Shown in pieces: positions 22,701 through 32,200 of a DNA stretch of 64,000 nt. The first letter of the stretch is position 1. Each line of letters opens with the position of its first letter. Location of the stretch: assembly GCA_964655475.1 (NCBI GenBank), contig CAZZMO010000004.1, positions 72,819 through 136,818 on the forward strand, given 5' to 3'. The position numbers were made by a program, and so were the translations under genes. Below the pieces are notes generated by a model that saw only the letters and a program-made list of their open reading frames with translations, was not told the origin of the DNA and ran no database searches. This stretch comes from VGMA01 sp964655475 (GTDB taxonomy: Bacteria; Chlamydiota; Chlamydiia; Chlamydiales; VGMA01).

Positions 22701-23156
22701 TCAAACAGTTGAAAGCGCTGCCGTCTGTCGTAGCGCTTCATAAAGCCCAATTCCAACGCTTGTCGCTAAGTTTAAGCATCTTGCGTCAGATCTCATCGGG
22801 ATCTTTACAAACCTTTCAGGCCACTTTTCCCATACACTGCTCGGGATGCCATGAGTCTCTGCTCCAAAGATGAGGGTAGTGTTTTTAGTATACTCCACTT
22901 CAGTGTAAAGCCTTCTTGCGTGACTTGAAAAGCAGTAAAAAGGGGTGTTCAAGGTAGTTAAATAGGCCATGAGGTCATCATGGTAAGATATCGGAACCTC
23001 GTCCCAGTAGTCGAGTCCTGCCCTCTTTAGCTGTTTGCTATCAGTAGAAAAGCCGAGTGGGCGGATCAAAACAAGGGAAGTCCCTGTGACACTACATGTT
23101 CTGACGACATTGCCTGTATTTTGAGGAATTTGCGGTTCAAATAAAACGATGTTCAT
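22701..23156 (-). CDS. trmL: tRNA (cytidine/uridine-34-2'-O)-methyltransferase TrmL (SpoU family)
   Basis: This is a SPOUT-class methyltransferase of 151 residues that would methylate the wobble ribose of certain leucine tRNAs. Family motifs are 'EPQIPQNTGNVVRT' at the N-terminus, 'LIFGAETHGIP' in the middle and 'IPMRSDARCLNLATSVGIGLYEA' spread over the C-terminal trefoil knot. I begin at ATG 23156 because the frame upstream offers only TTG. It lies 23 bases downstream of mip, the trxA-trmL-mip neighbourhood recalled from Chlamydia. Confidence 0.92.
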   Translation of the reverse strand: MNIVLFEPQIPQNTGNVVRTCSVTGTSLVLIRPLGFSTDSKQLKRAGLDYWDEVPISYHDDLMAYLTTLNTPFYCFSSHARRLYTEVEYTKNTTLIFGAETHGIPSSVWEKWPERFVKIPMRSDARCLNLATSVGIGLYEALRQTAALSTV

Positions 23157-23179
23157 ATTCAAACCGCACTTAGATAGAA

Positions 23180-23983
23180 TTACCGCGCTTTCATTTCAGA
23201 AAGAGTTGCCTTGTTATCTATGGCGATCTCTTCTGTTTTCTGGTCTTTGATATTTGCTGAAAGGGGGCTCTCTTCTACTTGAGAAACGTTGGCCTTCACT
23301 ACTTCAATTTCAAATTTTAACAAAGAGTTAGGGGGCATAAAGCCATTCATTCCGTAGGCGAGGTCAGGGTGGATGAAGACTTCTCTTTTTTCCCCTTCTT
23401 TCATCCCTACGATCGCTTTTTGGAAGCCAGGGATGGTTTCATCGAGAGAAATGAGCTCCTCTTCTTGCGACTCTCCGAATACTTTTCCATCCATGAATTT
23501 ACCGACGTAGCGGATCATGGGGGTGTAGTGCTCTTCTACCATCGCTCCAGAACCCTCTTGGAGTTTTTTGTAGAGGAGTTTTCCCTCTTCTAAGGAGACG
23601 ATCCCTTCTTGCTTTAAACTCGCTGTCAAGAAGGCTTCCGCTTGCTTTAGGTTGTCTAAAGAGAGCTTTTGGAAAGCTTGTTCTTGAATCATGGAGATTG
23701 CCTGGATGCAGTCCGTCTCTGACATCGGGGATTCTTTCCCTGCGAGGGCATCTTCGATCCCTTTGGTCACGAGTTTCATGTCAAAGTTGAGACCTAGTGC
23801 TTCGAGGTTCTTCCCAATCAAATGGCCGAAGGACTCTGAAATTTTTGGCATTTCTTGTTCGATAGAAAAAGAGACCGTTTCTGCTACAGCTTCCTCTCGA
23901 GGAGCATCGGCTAGCATCATTGCAGGGACTGCAACGGCTGATGCCAACAGAAAGAGTTTTTTAAAGGTATTAGTATTTCGCAT
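23180..23983 (-). CDS. mip: Mip-like FKBP-type peptidyl-prolyl isomerase
   Basis: This is a secreted proline isomerase of 267 residues. The first 25 residues form a signal peptide. Residues about 40-130 are the helical dimerisation domain of Mip/FkpA, and residues about 140-240 the FKBP domain ('YTPMIRYVGKFMDGKVFGES', 'IPGFQKAIVGMKEGEKREV', 'HPDLAYG'). A polar tail of about 30 residues follows. Chlamydia Mip is a lipoprotein, but I see no lipobox cysteine here, so this form is probably periplasmic or cleaved by signal peptidase I. The start has AAGGACC at the right distance. Confidence 0.92.
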   Translation of the reverse strand: MRNTNTFKKLFLLASAVAVPAMMLADAPREEAVAETVSFSIEQEMPKISESFGHLIGKNLEALGLNFDMKLVTKGIEDALAGKESPMSETDCIQAISMIQEQAFQKLSLDNLKQAEAFLTASLKQEGIVSLEEGKLLYKKLQEGSGAMVEEHYTPMIRYVGKFMDGKVFGESQEEELISLDETIPGFQKAIVGMKEGEKREVFIHPDLAYGMNGFMPPNSLLKFEIEVVKANVSQVEESPLSANIKDQKTEEIAIDNKATLSEMKAR

Positions 23984-24081
23984 GGTCCTTTCTCCTTAAT
24001 GTACTAGACATCCACTTTAGTCTCTTCAGAATTTATCGTCAACGGGCGCCATCTTGCTGTAAAAACATTTATCGACACTCA

Positions 24082-25869
24082 CTATTTTTTCACTTTGATG
24101 CAAAGTTCATCAAGCTGGGCAACAGCTACAGAAGATGGAGCGTGCATCATGAGGTCGGATGCTTTCTGAGTTTTTGGGAAAGCAATGACATCTCTGATGC
24201 TGTCGGTTCCTGTCAAGATCATGACGATCCGATCGACACCAAACGCAATTCCACCATGTGGAGGTGTTCCATAGTTGAGAGCTTTAATGAAGAAGCCAAA
24301 CTTCTCTTCGATCTCACTTTCTGTAAGGCGAAGGATTCGGAAGATCTTCTTTTGGATCTCAGGATTGAAATTTCTCACAGAGCCGCCACCAATCTCACTA
24401 CCATTTAAAACCATGTCGTATGCAAAGGAGCGCACTTTGAGAGGGTCGGTCTCTAGGAGGTGGAAGTCTTCAGTATGGGGAGATGTAAATGGATGGTGCT
24501 CACTTCCAAACCCGCCACTATTTTTATCGACAGCAAAGAGTGGAAAGTCTGTGACCCACAAGAATTTGTAACAGTTTGGTGGAATGAGGTTATAGGCTGC
24601 TGCAAGGTGGCGTCTTAAATGGTCTAACGCTTGGTTGAGGACATCTTTTTCACCAGCGCCGATCAAGATGAGGTCTCCTACTTCTGCTTTCAGCTTGCTA
24701 ATAAGCTCTTTTTGAAGCCTTTCATCGAAGAACTTTACGATGCTAGAAGAGAGTCCCTCTTCGGTCATTTTCATGTTTGCAAGGCCAGCAAGTCCGAAGT
24801 TTTTGACAAAATCGGTGAATCCATCCACTTCGCGGCGAGATGCACTAGCTCCCCCTTTTAAGCAAAGGGCCTTTACGATGCCGCCATTCTCTAGTGTCTC
24901 TGTCAAAACAGAGAAGCTTGAGCGTTTTGCGATGTCATCAATTCTAATCAAGGGCATATCGAAACGGAGGTCAGGCCTGTCTGTTCCATAGGACTCGAGA
25001 CACTCTTTGTGGCTGAGGCGCATGAATGGTCTTTGAACATCAAGTCCAATCATCTCTTTGAAAAGGCCAGAGATCATCTCTTCCATGAGTCCCATCAAAT
25101 CTTCAGGATCAATGAAACTCATCTCGATATCGATCTGGGTAAATTCAGGTTGCCGGTCAGCTCTGAGGTCTTCGTCACGGAAGCAGCGAGCAATCTGGAA
25201 GTAGCGGTCCATCCCTGCAATCATACAGAGCTGCTTATACATCTGCGGCGATTGGGGGAGGGCAAAGAAGCTTCCAGGGAATGTTCTGGAAGGAACGAGG
25301 TAATCTCTAGCTCCTTCTGGCGTCGACTTTGTGAGGATTGGTGTCTCAATTTCAACAAACTGCCGCTCATCAAAAAACTGTCTTACGTAGAGAAGCGCCT
25401 TGTGGCGGATCTGCAAGTTTTTAAAAATATCGCCCCGTCTCATATCGAGGTAGCGGTAGGCAAGTCTGAGATCTTCAGAGACATTGATGGAGTCATCGGC
25501 AATAGAAAATGGGGGAGTCTCTGCGGAGTTTAATATCTGTAGTTCGTACACTTCTACTTCAATAGCGCCAGTGGCGAGTTTTTCGTTCGTCATCCCAGGA
25601 GCTCTAGGGCGTACTTTTCCTCGAATGGATATAACCCATTCACTTCTAAGGTTTTGGGCTAAATTATGAGCGTCGCTTTGAATGTGGGGGTCGAATACGA
25701 GTTGAGTGATCCCTTCTCTATCTCTAAGGTCAATGAAGATGAGTCCACCATGATCGCGGCGTCGATTGACCCAGCCAGCTAAAACGACTTCATTATTTAC
25801 GTCATTGATGCGGAGTTCTCCTGAGCTACAGTGGCGGAATTTCGTTTTAAAAATCGATGATCTGTTCAT
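24082..25869 (-). CDS. aspS: Aspartyl-tRNA synthetase
   Basis: This class II synthetase has an N-terminal OB anticodon-binding domain ('GWVNRRRDHGGLIFIDLRDREG'-like core near 25), motif 2 'FRDEDLRADRQPEF' near 215, the bacterial GAD insertion at about 300-420 and motif 3 'GGIAFGVDRIVMIL' near 550. I start at ATG 25869, which has GAGGAA six bases upstream and leaves a 1-base gap after hisS. The longer frame to 25944 would run into hisS. The length of 595 fits bacterial AspRS. It is cotranscribed with hisS, as in other chlamydiae. Confidence 0.96.
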   Translation of the reverse strand: MNRSSIFKTKFRHCSSGELRINDVNNEVVLAGWVNRRRDHGGLIFIDLRDREGITQLVFDPHIQSDAHNLAQNLRSEWVISIRGKVRPRAPGMTNEKLATGAIEVEVYELQILNSAETPPFSIADDSINVSEDLRLAYRYLDMRRGDIFKNLQIRHKALLYVRQFFDERQFVEIETPILTKSTPEGARDYLVPSRTFPGSFFALPQSPQMYKQLCMIAGMDRYFQIARCFRDEDLRADRQPEFTQIDIEMSFIDPEDLMGLMEEMISGLFKEMIGLDVQRPFMRLSHKECLESYGTDRPDLRFDMPLIRIDDIAKRSSFSVLTETLENGGIVKALCLKGGASASRREVDGFTDFVKNFGLAGLANMKMTEEGLSSSIVKFFDERLQKELISKLKAEVGDLILIGAGEKDVLNQALDHLRRHLAAAYNLIPPNCYKFLWVTDFPLFAVDKNSGGFGSEHHPFTSPHTEDFHLLETDPLKVRSFAYDMVLNGSEIGGGSVRNFNPEIQKKIFRILRLTESEIEEKFGFFIKALNYGTPPHGGIAFGVDRIVMILTGTDSIRDVIAFPKTQKASDLMMHAPSSVAVAQLDELCIKVKK

Positions 25870-25870
25870 A

Positions 25871-27166
25871 TCATTCCTCAGAGGGGGGTTGTAAGTATTC
25901 GAAAAAATCTGTCCAATGGAACGTCTCTTCAGTCCGTTCAGCAAGATTTTTCAGGACAATCATTTCTTGCTTGAGTTCTGTTTCACCAATGATTCCAGCA
26001 AAGTGGGCTCCAATATCGCTTGCATATTTGAGCGCTTTCTTGATGTTGTAATTTTTCCGATAGACGTCAGCGAAGATCCCTAAATTGCGGGCTTTTTGGG
26101 AAAGCTTTAATACGGCGATTTCACACTCTTCAGAAAGTGGGATGAAAAGAAGTGTAATCGGTTTTGGTTTCGGCAAGGGGACTTCTGCAGCCAAAAGGGC
26201 TTGGATGAGTCTTTCAATGCCAACAGAAAATCCAAAGGCGGGTGTTTCGGGGCCTCCAAGAGTGTCTACGAGTGTGTCGTAACGCCCTCCTGCTCCGATT
26301 GCGTTTTGTCTGACCCCTTCATTCGATTTCGGGATGATTTCAAAGACGGTTTTGTTGTAATAGTCGAGTCCACGGACGAGTTTTTCATCGATGATGTATG
26401 GGATGGAGAGGGCGTCAAGTCCCGCTCGAACTGCGGCAAAATCACGAGCGCTTTCTTCATCGAGAAAAGAGGAGAGTTTCGGCCCATTTTCTAAGATCTT
26501 CTGATCAGTCTCATCTTTGGAATCCAGGATCCGAAGCGGGTTTTTCTCAAAGCGCATTTTGCTATCTTCTGAAAGCTCTTCCTTAAAGGGGGTGAGGTAT
26601 TCTTTCAACGCTTCAACGTAGCGCTCTCTAGCCTCTTTTTCTCCAATGGAATTGATGACAATATAGAGATCTTTGAGGCCAAGCCGGTTGAAAAAGCTCC
26701 AGAGGAGATCGATGATTTCGACATCGAGCATGGGGCTTTTACTTCCAAAAGCTTCTGCTCCAAACTGGTAAAATTCTCTGTAGCGCCCTTTCTGCATCCG
26801 GTCGTAGCGGAAGCAATTGGCGATGTAGAAGAGTTTTTGTCTCGGTTGTTGGAATAGGCTGTTTTCGACAAAGGCTCTTACAGTAGGAGCGGTACACTCT
26901 GGTCTTAAGGTGATAAAACGCCCACCTTTATCTGCAAAGGTGTACATCTCTTTTGTGACGATATCAGAGGTTGAACCGACGCTTCGTTGGAAGAGTTCAG
27001 TGTTTTCAAATGTGGGCAGGGCAATTTCTTCAAAGCCATAACGCTTTGCATATTTTCTCGCTTGCTCTATGACAAACTCCCAAAGGTGGGAAGCTTTCCA
27101 CAGCTCATCTTCTTGAGGATGAGGGAGACGATCGTAAACGCCTTTCGCGCGTTGGTGTTTAGACAT
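25871..27166 (-). CDS. hisS: Histidyl-tRNA synthetase
   Basis: This class II synthetase has 431 residues. Motif 1 is near 45-60, motif 2 'FRYDRMQKGRYREFYQ' near 118-133, the HisA motif 'RGLDYYNKTVFEI' near 265 and motif 3 'FGFSVGIERLI' near 310. The C-terminal anticodon-binding domain is complete. It precedes aspS by 1 base on the same strand. A gene of unknown function ends 18 bases upstream and may belong to the same transcript. Confidence 0.96.
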   Translation of the reverse strand: MSKHQRAKGVYDRLPHPQEDELWKASHLWEFVIEQARKYAKRYGFEEIALPTFENTELFQRSVGSTSDIVTKEMYTFADKGGRFITLRPECTAPTVRAFVENSLFQQPRQKLFYIANCFRYDRMQKGRYREFYQFGAEAFGSKSPMLDVEIIDLLWSFFNRLGLKDLYIVINSIGEKEARERYVEALKEYLTPFKEELSEDSKMRFEKNPLRILDSKDETDQKILENGPKLSSFLDEESARDFAAVRAGLDALSIPYIIDEKLVRGLDYYNKTVFEIIPKSNEGVRQNAIGAGGRYDTLVDTLGGPETPAFGFSVGIERLIQALLAAEVPLPKPKPITLLFIPLSEECEIAVLKLSQKARNLGIFADVYRKNYNIKKALKYASDIGAHFAGIIGETELKQEMIVLKNLAERTEETFHWTDFFEYLQPPSEE

Positions 27167-27184
27167 AAGGACAATAGTATAAAA

Positions 27185-27766
27185 TCAAATAGTCATTGTG
27201 TCAATGATTTCGGTTAAAGTAGAAGTCCATTCGTGAAGTGTGCTTTTTTCCTGATGGATGACAGCATCTTCGTGGAGCGCTTTGAGGATTTCCATAAAGG
27301 GAAATGGGAGCCAACTATCTCCTGCATATTGGGAAAGATAGCGCCCCAAGGTGTGGTCGAGCCCTGTGGGGTAGCTCTGGAGCTTTTCCCGAAAGAGTTT
27401 GATTTTTTCATTTCTTGTTTGCAAAAGAGCGATCCAGCAGTGGGAAAGTTCTAGAGCAAACGAATCTGACTCGCTGAGATTTTTTCTTTTCAGTGTGTTT
27501 AGAAGAACTCTCATTTGGTTGAGCGCCTGGTAGATGACAGTTTCCGTAACAGAGGCCTCTATTTTTTCTTTGTCGAGAACCTTTTCGAGACGGGATGCAA
27601 GCAGTTGTAAAAGATATCCTTGTATGACCCATTCCCGTTTAAGTAGTAAATTTTTAAATAGAATTTCCTCCCCTTGATCTTTATTTTTTCCGACCTCTTG
27701 AGTTTTTAAATTTTCAGGGTCAGAAGCGTCGTAAGAGGGGATGGTACTGAAGATATTGTTGTTCAT
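27185..27766 (-). CDS. Uncharacterised protein, 193 residues
   Basis: I do not recognise this protein. It is soluble and almost entirely helical. The first 35 residues are polar and probably disordered, and helices with regular leucines run from about 40 to 150. Tryptophans occur near 45, 110, 150 and 177. There is no signal peptide. The stop is 18 bases ahead of hisS on the same strand, so it may be the first gene of a hisS-aspS operon. The start is near the divergent uhpC promoter. Confidence 0.65.
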   Translation of the reverse strand: MNNNIFSTIPSYDASDPENLKTQEVGKNKDQGEEILFKNLLLKREWVIQGYLLQLLASRLEKVLDKEKIEASVTETVIYQALNQMRVLLNTLKRKNLSESDSFALELSHCWIALLQTRNEKIKLFREKLQSYPTGLDHTLGRYLSQYAGDSWLPFPFMEILKALHEDAVIHQEKSTLHEWTSTLTEIIDTMTI

Positions 27767-27813
27767 ACAATTTTAGATAACGGATCTTTGCTTTGGGGAC
27801 AACGGTTTTTTGG

Positions 27814-27841
27814 TTGACACAAGTTTAGGAGTCCCTATAAA
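27814..27841 (+). promoter_or_regulatory. Promoter of uhpC, main sigma factor type
   Basis: A consensus -35 TTGACA (27814-27819), a 16-base spacer and -10 TATAAA (27836-27841) predict a transcript start near 27848. The position lies inside the longer open frame beginning with TTG at 27810, so that start cannot be used from this promoter. It fixes the uhpC start downstream. Confidence 0.7.
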
Positions 27842-27878
27842 CTTTCTGGTGTTACTAATGAGAGGAGAACTTATCACG

Positions 27879-29216
27879 GTGTTTGATTTCTTTCAGCCAG
27901 CGCCGCACATCTCCGAGATCGCCGATCCAGAGGTGGTAAAGAAAAATTATCGCTACTGGCGATTCAGAATTTTCTACTCCATGTTTGTGGGCTACGCCTT
28001 TTACTATTTCACAAGAAAAAGTTTTACTTTTGCAATGCCCTTCATGATGACTTCCCTGGGATATACCAAGGCTGAGCTCGGCATTTTAGGAAGTATCCTC
28101 TACATTACGTATGGACTTAGTAAATTCTTGAGCGGGATCATTTCTGACCGCTCGAACCCTCGCTACTTCATGTCGATCGGGTTGATCATTACCGGGATAT
28201 TAAATATCTTTTTTGGATTTTCATCCTCCCTCCTCTTTTTTGCCGTCTTTTGGGGGATGAACGGATTCTTTCAAGGTTGGGGTTGGCCCCCGTGTGCACG
28301 CCTTCTCACCCACTGGTATTCCCAGTCAGAGAGAGGGAGATGGTGGGGGGTGTGGAACACTTCTCACAACGTAGGAGGGGCGCTCATCCCTCTTCTTTGC
28401 AGTTTCATAGCTAAGGCATATGGCTGGCGATCTGCAATGATGGTTCCAGGTGTCCTCTGTATTGGAGCGGGTCTCTACATCATGAATCGTTTGAGAGATA
28501 CCCCTGAATCTTTAGGCCTTCCTGCCATTGAAAAATATCGGGACGATTATGGACCGAACCAACAGGCTGATGAAGAGCAAGAGGAGCTTTCTCGAAAAGA
28601 AATCTTGTTCGAATATGTCTTAAAAAATCGTTATATATGGGCACTTGGATTTGCCTACTTCTTCGTTTACGTAATCAGAACGGCGATCAACGACTGGGGA
28701 CAGCTCTATCTCTACGAATATAAAAATTTCTCTTTGCAAGCAGCTGCGACCTGTATTGTTTGGTTCGAAGTGGGAGGTTTTTTCGGTAGCTTGGCCGCAG
28801 GTTGGTCTTCAGACTACTTTTTCGGTGGAAAGAGGGGGCCTGTCAACGTCTTATTTAGTTTGATCGTGGTCTTGATGCTCATCTTCATGTGGATGATCCC
28901 TGATAATACTTATCTTTTTGCTGCTATTGGCATGTTCTCCGTTGGTTTCTTGATCTTCGGGCCGCAAATGTTGATCGGTGTTGCAGCGGCAGAGCTCGCT
29001 CATAAAAAAGCAGCAGGCACTGCGACAGGGTTTGCTGGTTACTTCGCGTACCTTGGTGCAGCGGCAGCTGGATATCCATTCGGGAAGATCGCTCAAGAGT
29101 GGGGATGGCCTGCGTTCTTAGGGATGCTTGCAATCTGCGGACTCATTACAGTGATCATTTTGATCCCGATGTGGTCTGTGAAGACAAGATCGAGCAAAAC
29201 GCCAGCTTCTGCATAA
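27879..29216 (+). CDS. uhpC: Hexose-phosphate transporter of the UhpC/UhpT (OPA) family
   Basis: This major facilitator protein has about 12 membrane spans, with 'YWRFRIFYSMFVGYAFYYFT' at the first span, 'RSNPRYFMSIG' in the 2-3 loop, and the conserved 'GWGWPPCARLLTHWYSQSER' in span 5 typical of sugar-phosphate/phosphate exchangers. Chlamydial UhpC imports host glucose 6-phosphate in exchange for phosphate. The GTG at 27879 follows an AGAGGAGAA ribosome site and starts directly before the conserved 'VFDFFQP'. The ATG at 27858 is the alternative, but it is ahead of that site. The first choice gives 445 residues. Confidence 0.93.
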   Translation: MFDFFQPAPHISEIADPEVVKKNYRYWRFRIFYSMFVGYAFYYFTRKSFTFAMPFMMTSLGYTKAELGILGSILYITYGLSKFLSGIISDRSNPRYFMSIGLIITGILNIFFGFSSSLLFFAVFWGMNGFFQGWGWPPCARLLTHWYSQSERGRWWGVWNTSHNVGGALIPLLCSFIAKAYGWRSAMMVPGVLCIGAGLYIMNRLRDTPESLGLPAIEKYRDDYGPNQQADEEQEELSRKEILFEYVLKNRYIWALGFAYFFVYVIRTAINDWGQLYLYEYKNFSLQAAATCIVWFEVGGFFGSLAAGWSSDYFFGGKRGPVNVLFSLIVVLMLIFMWMIPDNTYLFAAIGMFSVGFLIFGPQMLIGVAAAELAHKKAAGTATGFAGYFAYLGAAAAGYPFGKIAQEWGWPAFLGMLAICGLITVIILIPMWSVKTRSSKTPASA

Positions 29217-29271
29217 CCAGTTGCGAAAAATTCTCGACTTTTGAACGAGAGTCGATATATCCTTCTCTCTT

Positions 29272-32200
29272 ATGAGTTGGATTCCCCTGCACGCACATTC
29301 ACAGTATTCTATTCTAGATTCGACTATTTCGATTGAAGATCTAGTCAAACGGGCCAAAAGTCTTGGCCTCAGCCACGTAGCACTCACCGATTTTGGCAAT
29401 ATGTATGGCGCTGTCGAATTTTATAAAGAGTGTTCCAATGCTGGTATAAAGCCGATCATTGGTCTTGAAATCTGGGTATCTCCCACCAGTCGATTCGATA
29501 AGAAAAAAGTCTACGGTGTAAAAAACGGATATCCGATCACTCTCTTAGCTCAAGATGGAGTAGGTTATCGGAACCTTTGCAAGCTCTCCTCCTCTGGATT
29601 TACAGAAGGGTTTTATTACTCTCCTCGCATTGATAAAGAGCTTCTTGAGCAGCATCATGAAGGGCTCATTTGCCTTTCAGGATCTTGGTATGGCTCTATT
29701 GGCACTATGATCATCGATGGGGATGCGGAGGCGCTGGAAAAAGAGATCGGTTGGTACAAGTCCCTTTTTCAAGATCGCTACTATTTCGAGATCGCAAGAC
29801 ACTACATGCAAGATAGTGATATAGAAAAAGATGGGATGCATGATGAGATGTGGCTCATCCAAAAATACCGCGATGCGATGGAAAAAGAGGAGCTTCTGAT
29901 TTCAAAGCTTCAAGAGCTCTCCAAACAGCATGAGATCCCACTTGTCGCAACAGCCGATATTCACTACCTCGATAGAGAAGATTGGAGAGCGCATGAAATT
30001 TTGCTTAACATCCAATCGGGAGAGCCCTGCGAGATCAATGGCGCTTTGAATCCAAAGCGGCAGACGATGTATTCTCACGCCCACTATTTCCCAACGCCAG
30101 AAGAGATGAAGGTCCGTTTCAGTGATATCCCAGAGGCGGTCGAAAATAGTTTGAAGATTGCGATGCGCTGTGATTGGAAGATGGACCTCAAAAAAAGATA
30201 CTATCCCGTCTTTATTCCCCCTTCTTTAGAGGGGAAAAGTTATACCAGCGAAGAAAGAGCCAAGGCAGCAGAAGATTTCTTAAAAGAGCTTTGTCAAGAA
30301 GCAATCCCTTCTCGTTATAGCGAAGAAAAATTAGCTGAGGTGGGGAAACAATATCCGAATAAAGAGCCTTTAATAGTGGTAAAAGAGAGGCTCGATTATG
30401 AGCTTCAGGTGATCACCTCCAAGGGGATGAGTGATTATCTTCTGATCGTGTACGATTTCATTGCATGGGCGAAAAGAAGTGGCATTCCAGTAGGCCCTGG
30501 AAGGGGATCGGGAGCGGGTTCCATTATCCTCTATTTGATCGGCATTACTGACATTGAACCACTCCGATTCAACCTGTTTTTTGAGCGCTTCATCAATCCA
30601 GAGCGGGTCTCCTATCCCGATATTGACGTCGACATCTGCATGCATAGAAGATCAGAGGTCATTGACTACACGTTGAGAAAATATGGAAAAGAAAACGTCG
30701 CACAGATCATCACCTTCGGAACGATGAAAGCAAAAATGGCGATCAAAGATGTTGGGCGCGTCCTCAATATCCCGATCGCTAAAGTGAATGCAATTGCGAA
30801 GCTGGTCCCTGAAGATCTCACGATGACCATCGACCGAGCTCTTGAAATCGACCCTGATTTTTCAAGGCTCTACCAAGAAGATGAAGAAGCGAGACGAGTG
30901 ATTGATCTTGCCAAACGGATTGAGGGGGGCATTCGCAACACAGGGATTCACGCAGCAGGACTCATCATTTCAGGAGAGAAGCTGACTGACCATATTCCTG
31001 TCTGTCTCTCAAAAGATTCTGATATTTTATCGACACAATATTCGATGAAGCCGGTGGAGCAGGTGGGGATGTTAAAGATCGACTTTCTCGGTCTCAAGAC
31101 GTTGACATCGATCCAAAAAGCGGTGGAAGCAATCGAAATCTCTAAAGGGATTAAGATCGACTGGGTGAACTTACCTCTCGATGATAAAGCCACTTTTGAT
31201 CTTCTTAACCAGGGGAAGACGGAAGGGATCTTCCAGCTAGAATCGACAGGGATGCAGGAACTCGCAAAGCAGCTCCACATCGACAAATTTGAAGAGATCA
31301 TCGCGGTGGGCGCTCTCTATAGACCTGGTCCGATGGAGATGATCCCCTCTTTCATCAGTCGAAAGCATGGTAGAGAGAGCATCGAAATCGACCACCCCTG
31401 GATGGCAGACATCTTAAGCGAAACGTATGGAATTATTGTTTATCAAGAGCAGGTGATGCAGATCGCCTCGAAGCTTGCCAACTACTCTCTCGGGGAAGGT
31501 GACGTCCTTCGCCGCGCGATGGGAAAAAAAGACAAAGAAGAGATGGCAGGTCAGCGGGTGAAATTTCGTAGCGGCGCTCTCAAAAATGAGATCGACGATG
31601 CCCTAGCGATGTCAATTTTCGATAAAGTAGAAAAGTTTGCCTCATACGGCTTCAACAAATCTCACGCGGCGGCTTACGGCTATTTGAGTTACGTTACAGC
31701 TTATCTCAAGGCCAACTATCCTGGGGAGTGGATGGCCGCTCTCATGACGTGTGATATCGATGATATTTCAAAAGTCTCCAAGCACATCAGGGAGTGCCAG
31801 TCGATGGCGATGCCGATCCTCGCTCCTGATATCAACGAATCGGCCCGTACATTCGTTTCTACGAAAAACGGGATCCGTTTTGCTCTCACAGCTATTAAAG
31901 GAGTTGGAGAGGGGGTTGTAGAGATCATTGTCCATGAAAGAGAAGAAAATGGCCCTTACAGATCGCTTCAAGATTTTTTGAAGAGGATCGATACTCTGAA
32001 GATTGGAAAGAAAATGGTGGAGCAGCTGATCAGGGCAGGGTGTTTCGATTTTACTCAGAAGACGAGACGAGCTCTTGTCGATTACATCGAAGAACATTAC
32101 GAATTATTTGTTCAAGAGAAGAAGGATCTCTCGAAGGGGATTCTCGATCTCTTTGCGGGGAGTGAAACAGTGGGAGCGGTGCCGGAAGTGTCAGATCGTC

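Noticed and set aside
25009..25533. Plus-strand frame of 174 residues opposite aspS
   Set aside because: It lies across conserved synthetase motifs on the minus strand and has no independent support.
27810..27878. TTG start for uhpC at 27810
   Set aside because: A consensus promoter lies within this stretch, so the transcript would begin after it. The ribosome site and conserved N-terminus place the start at 27879 or 27858.
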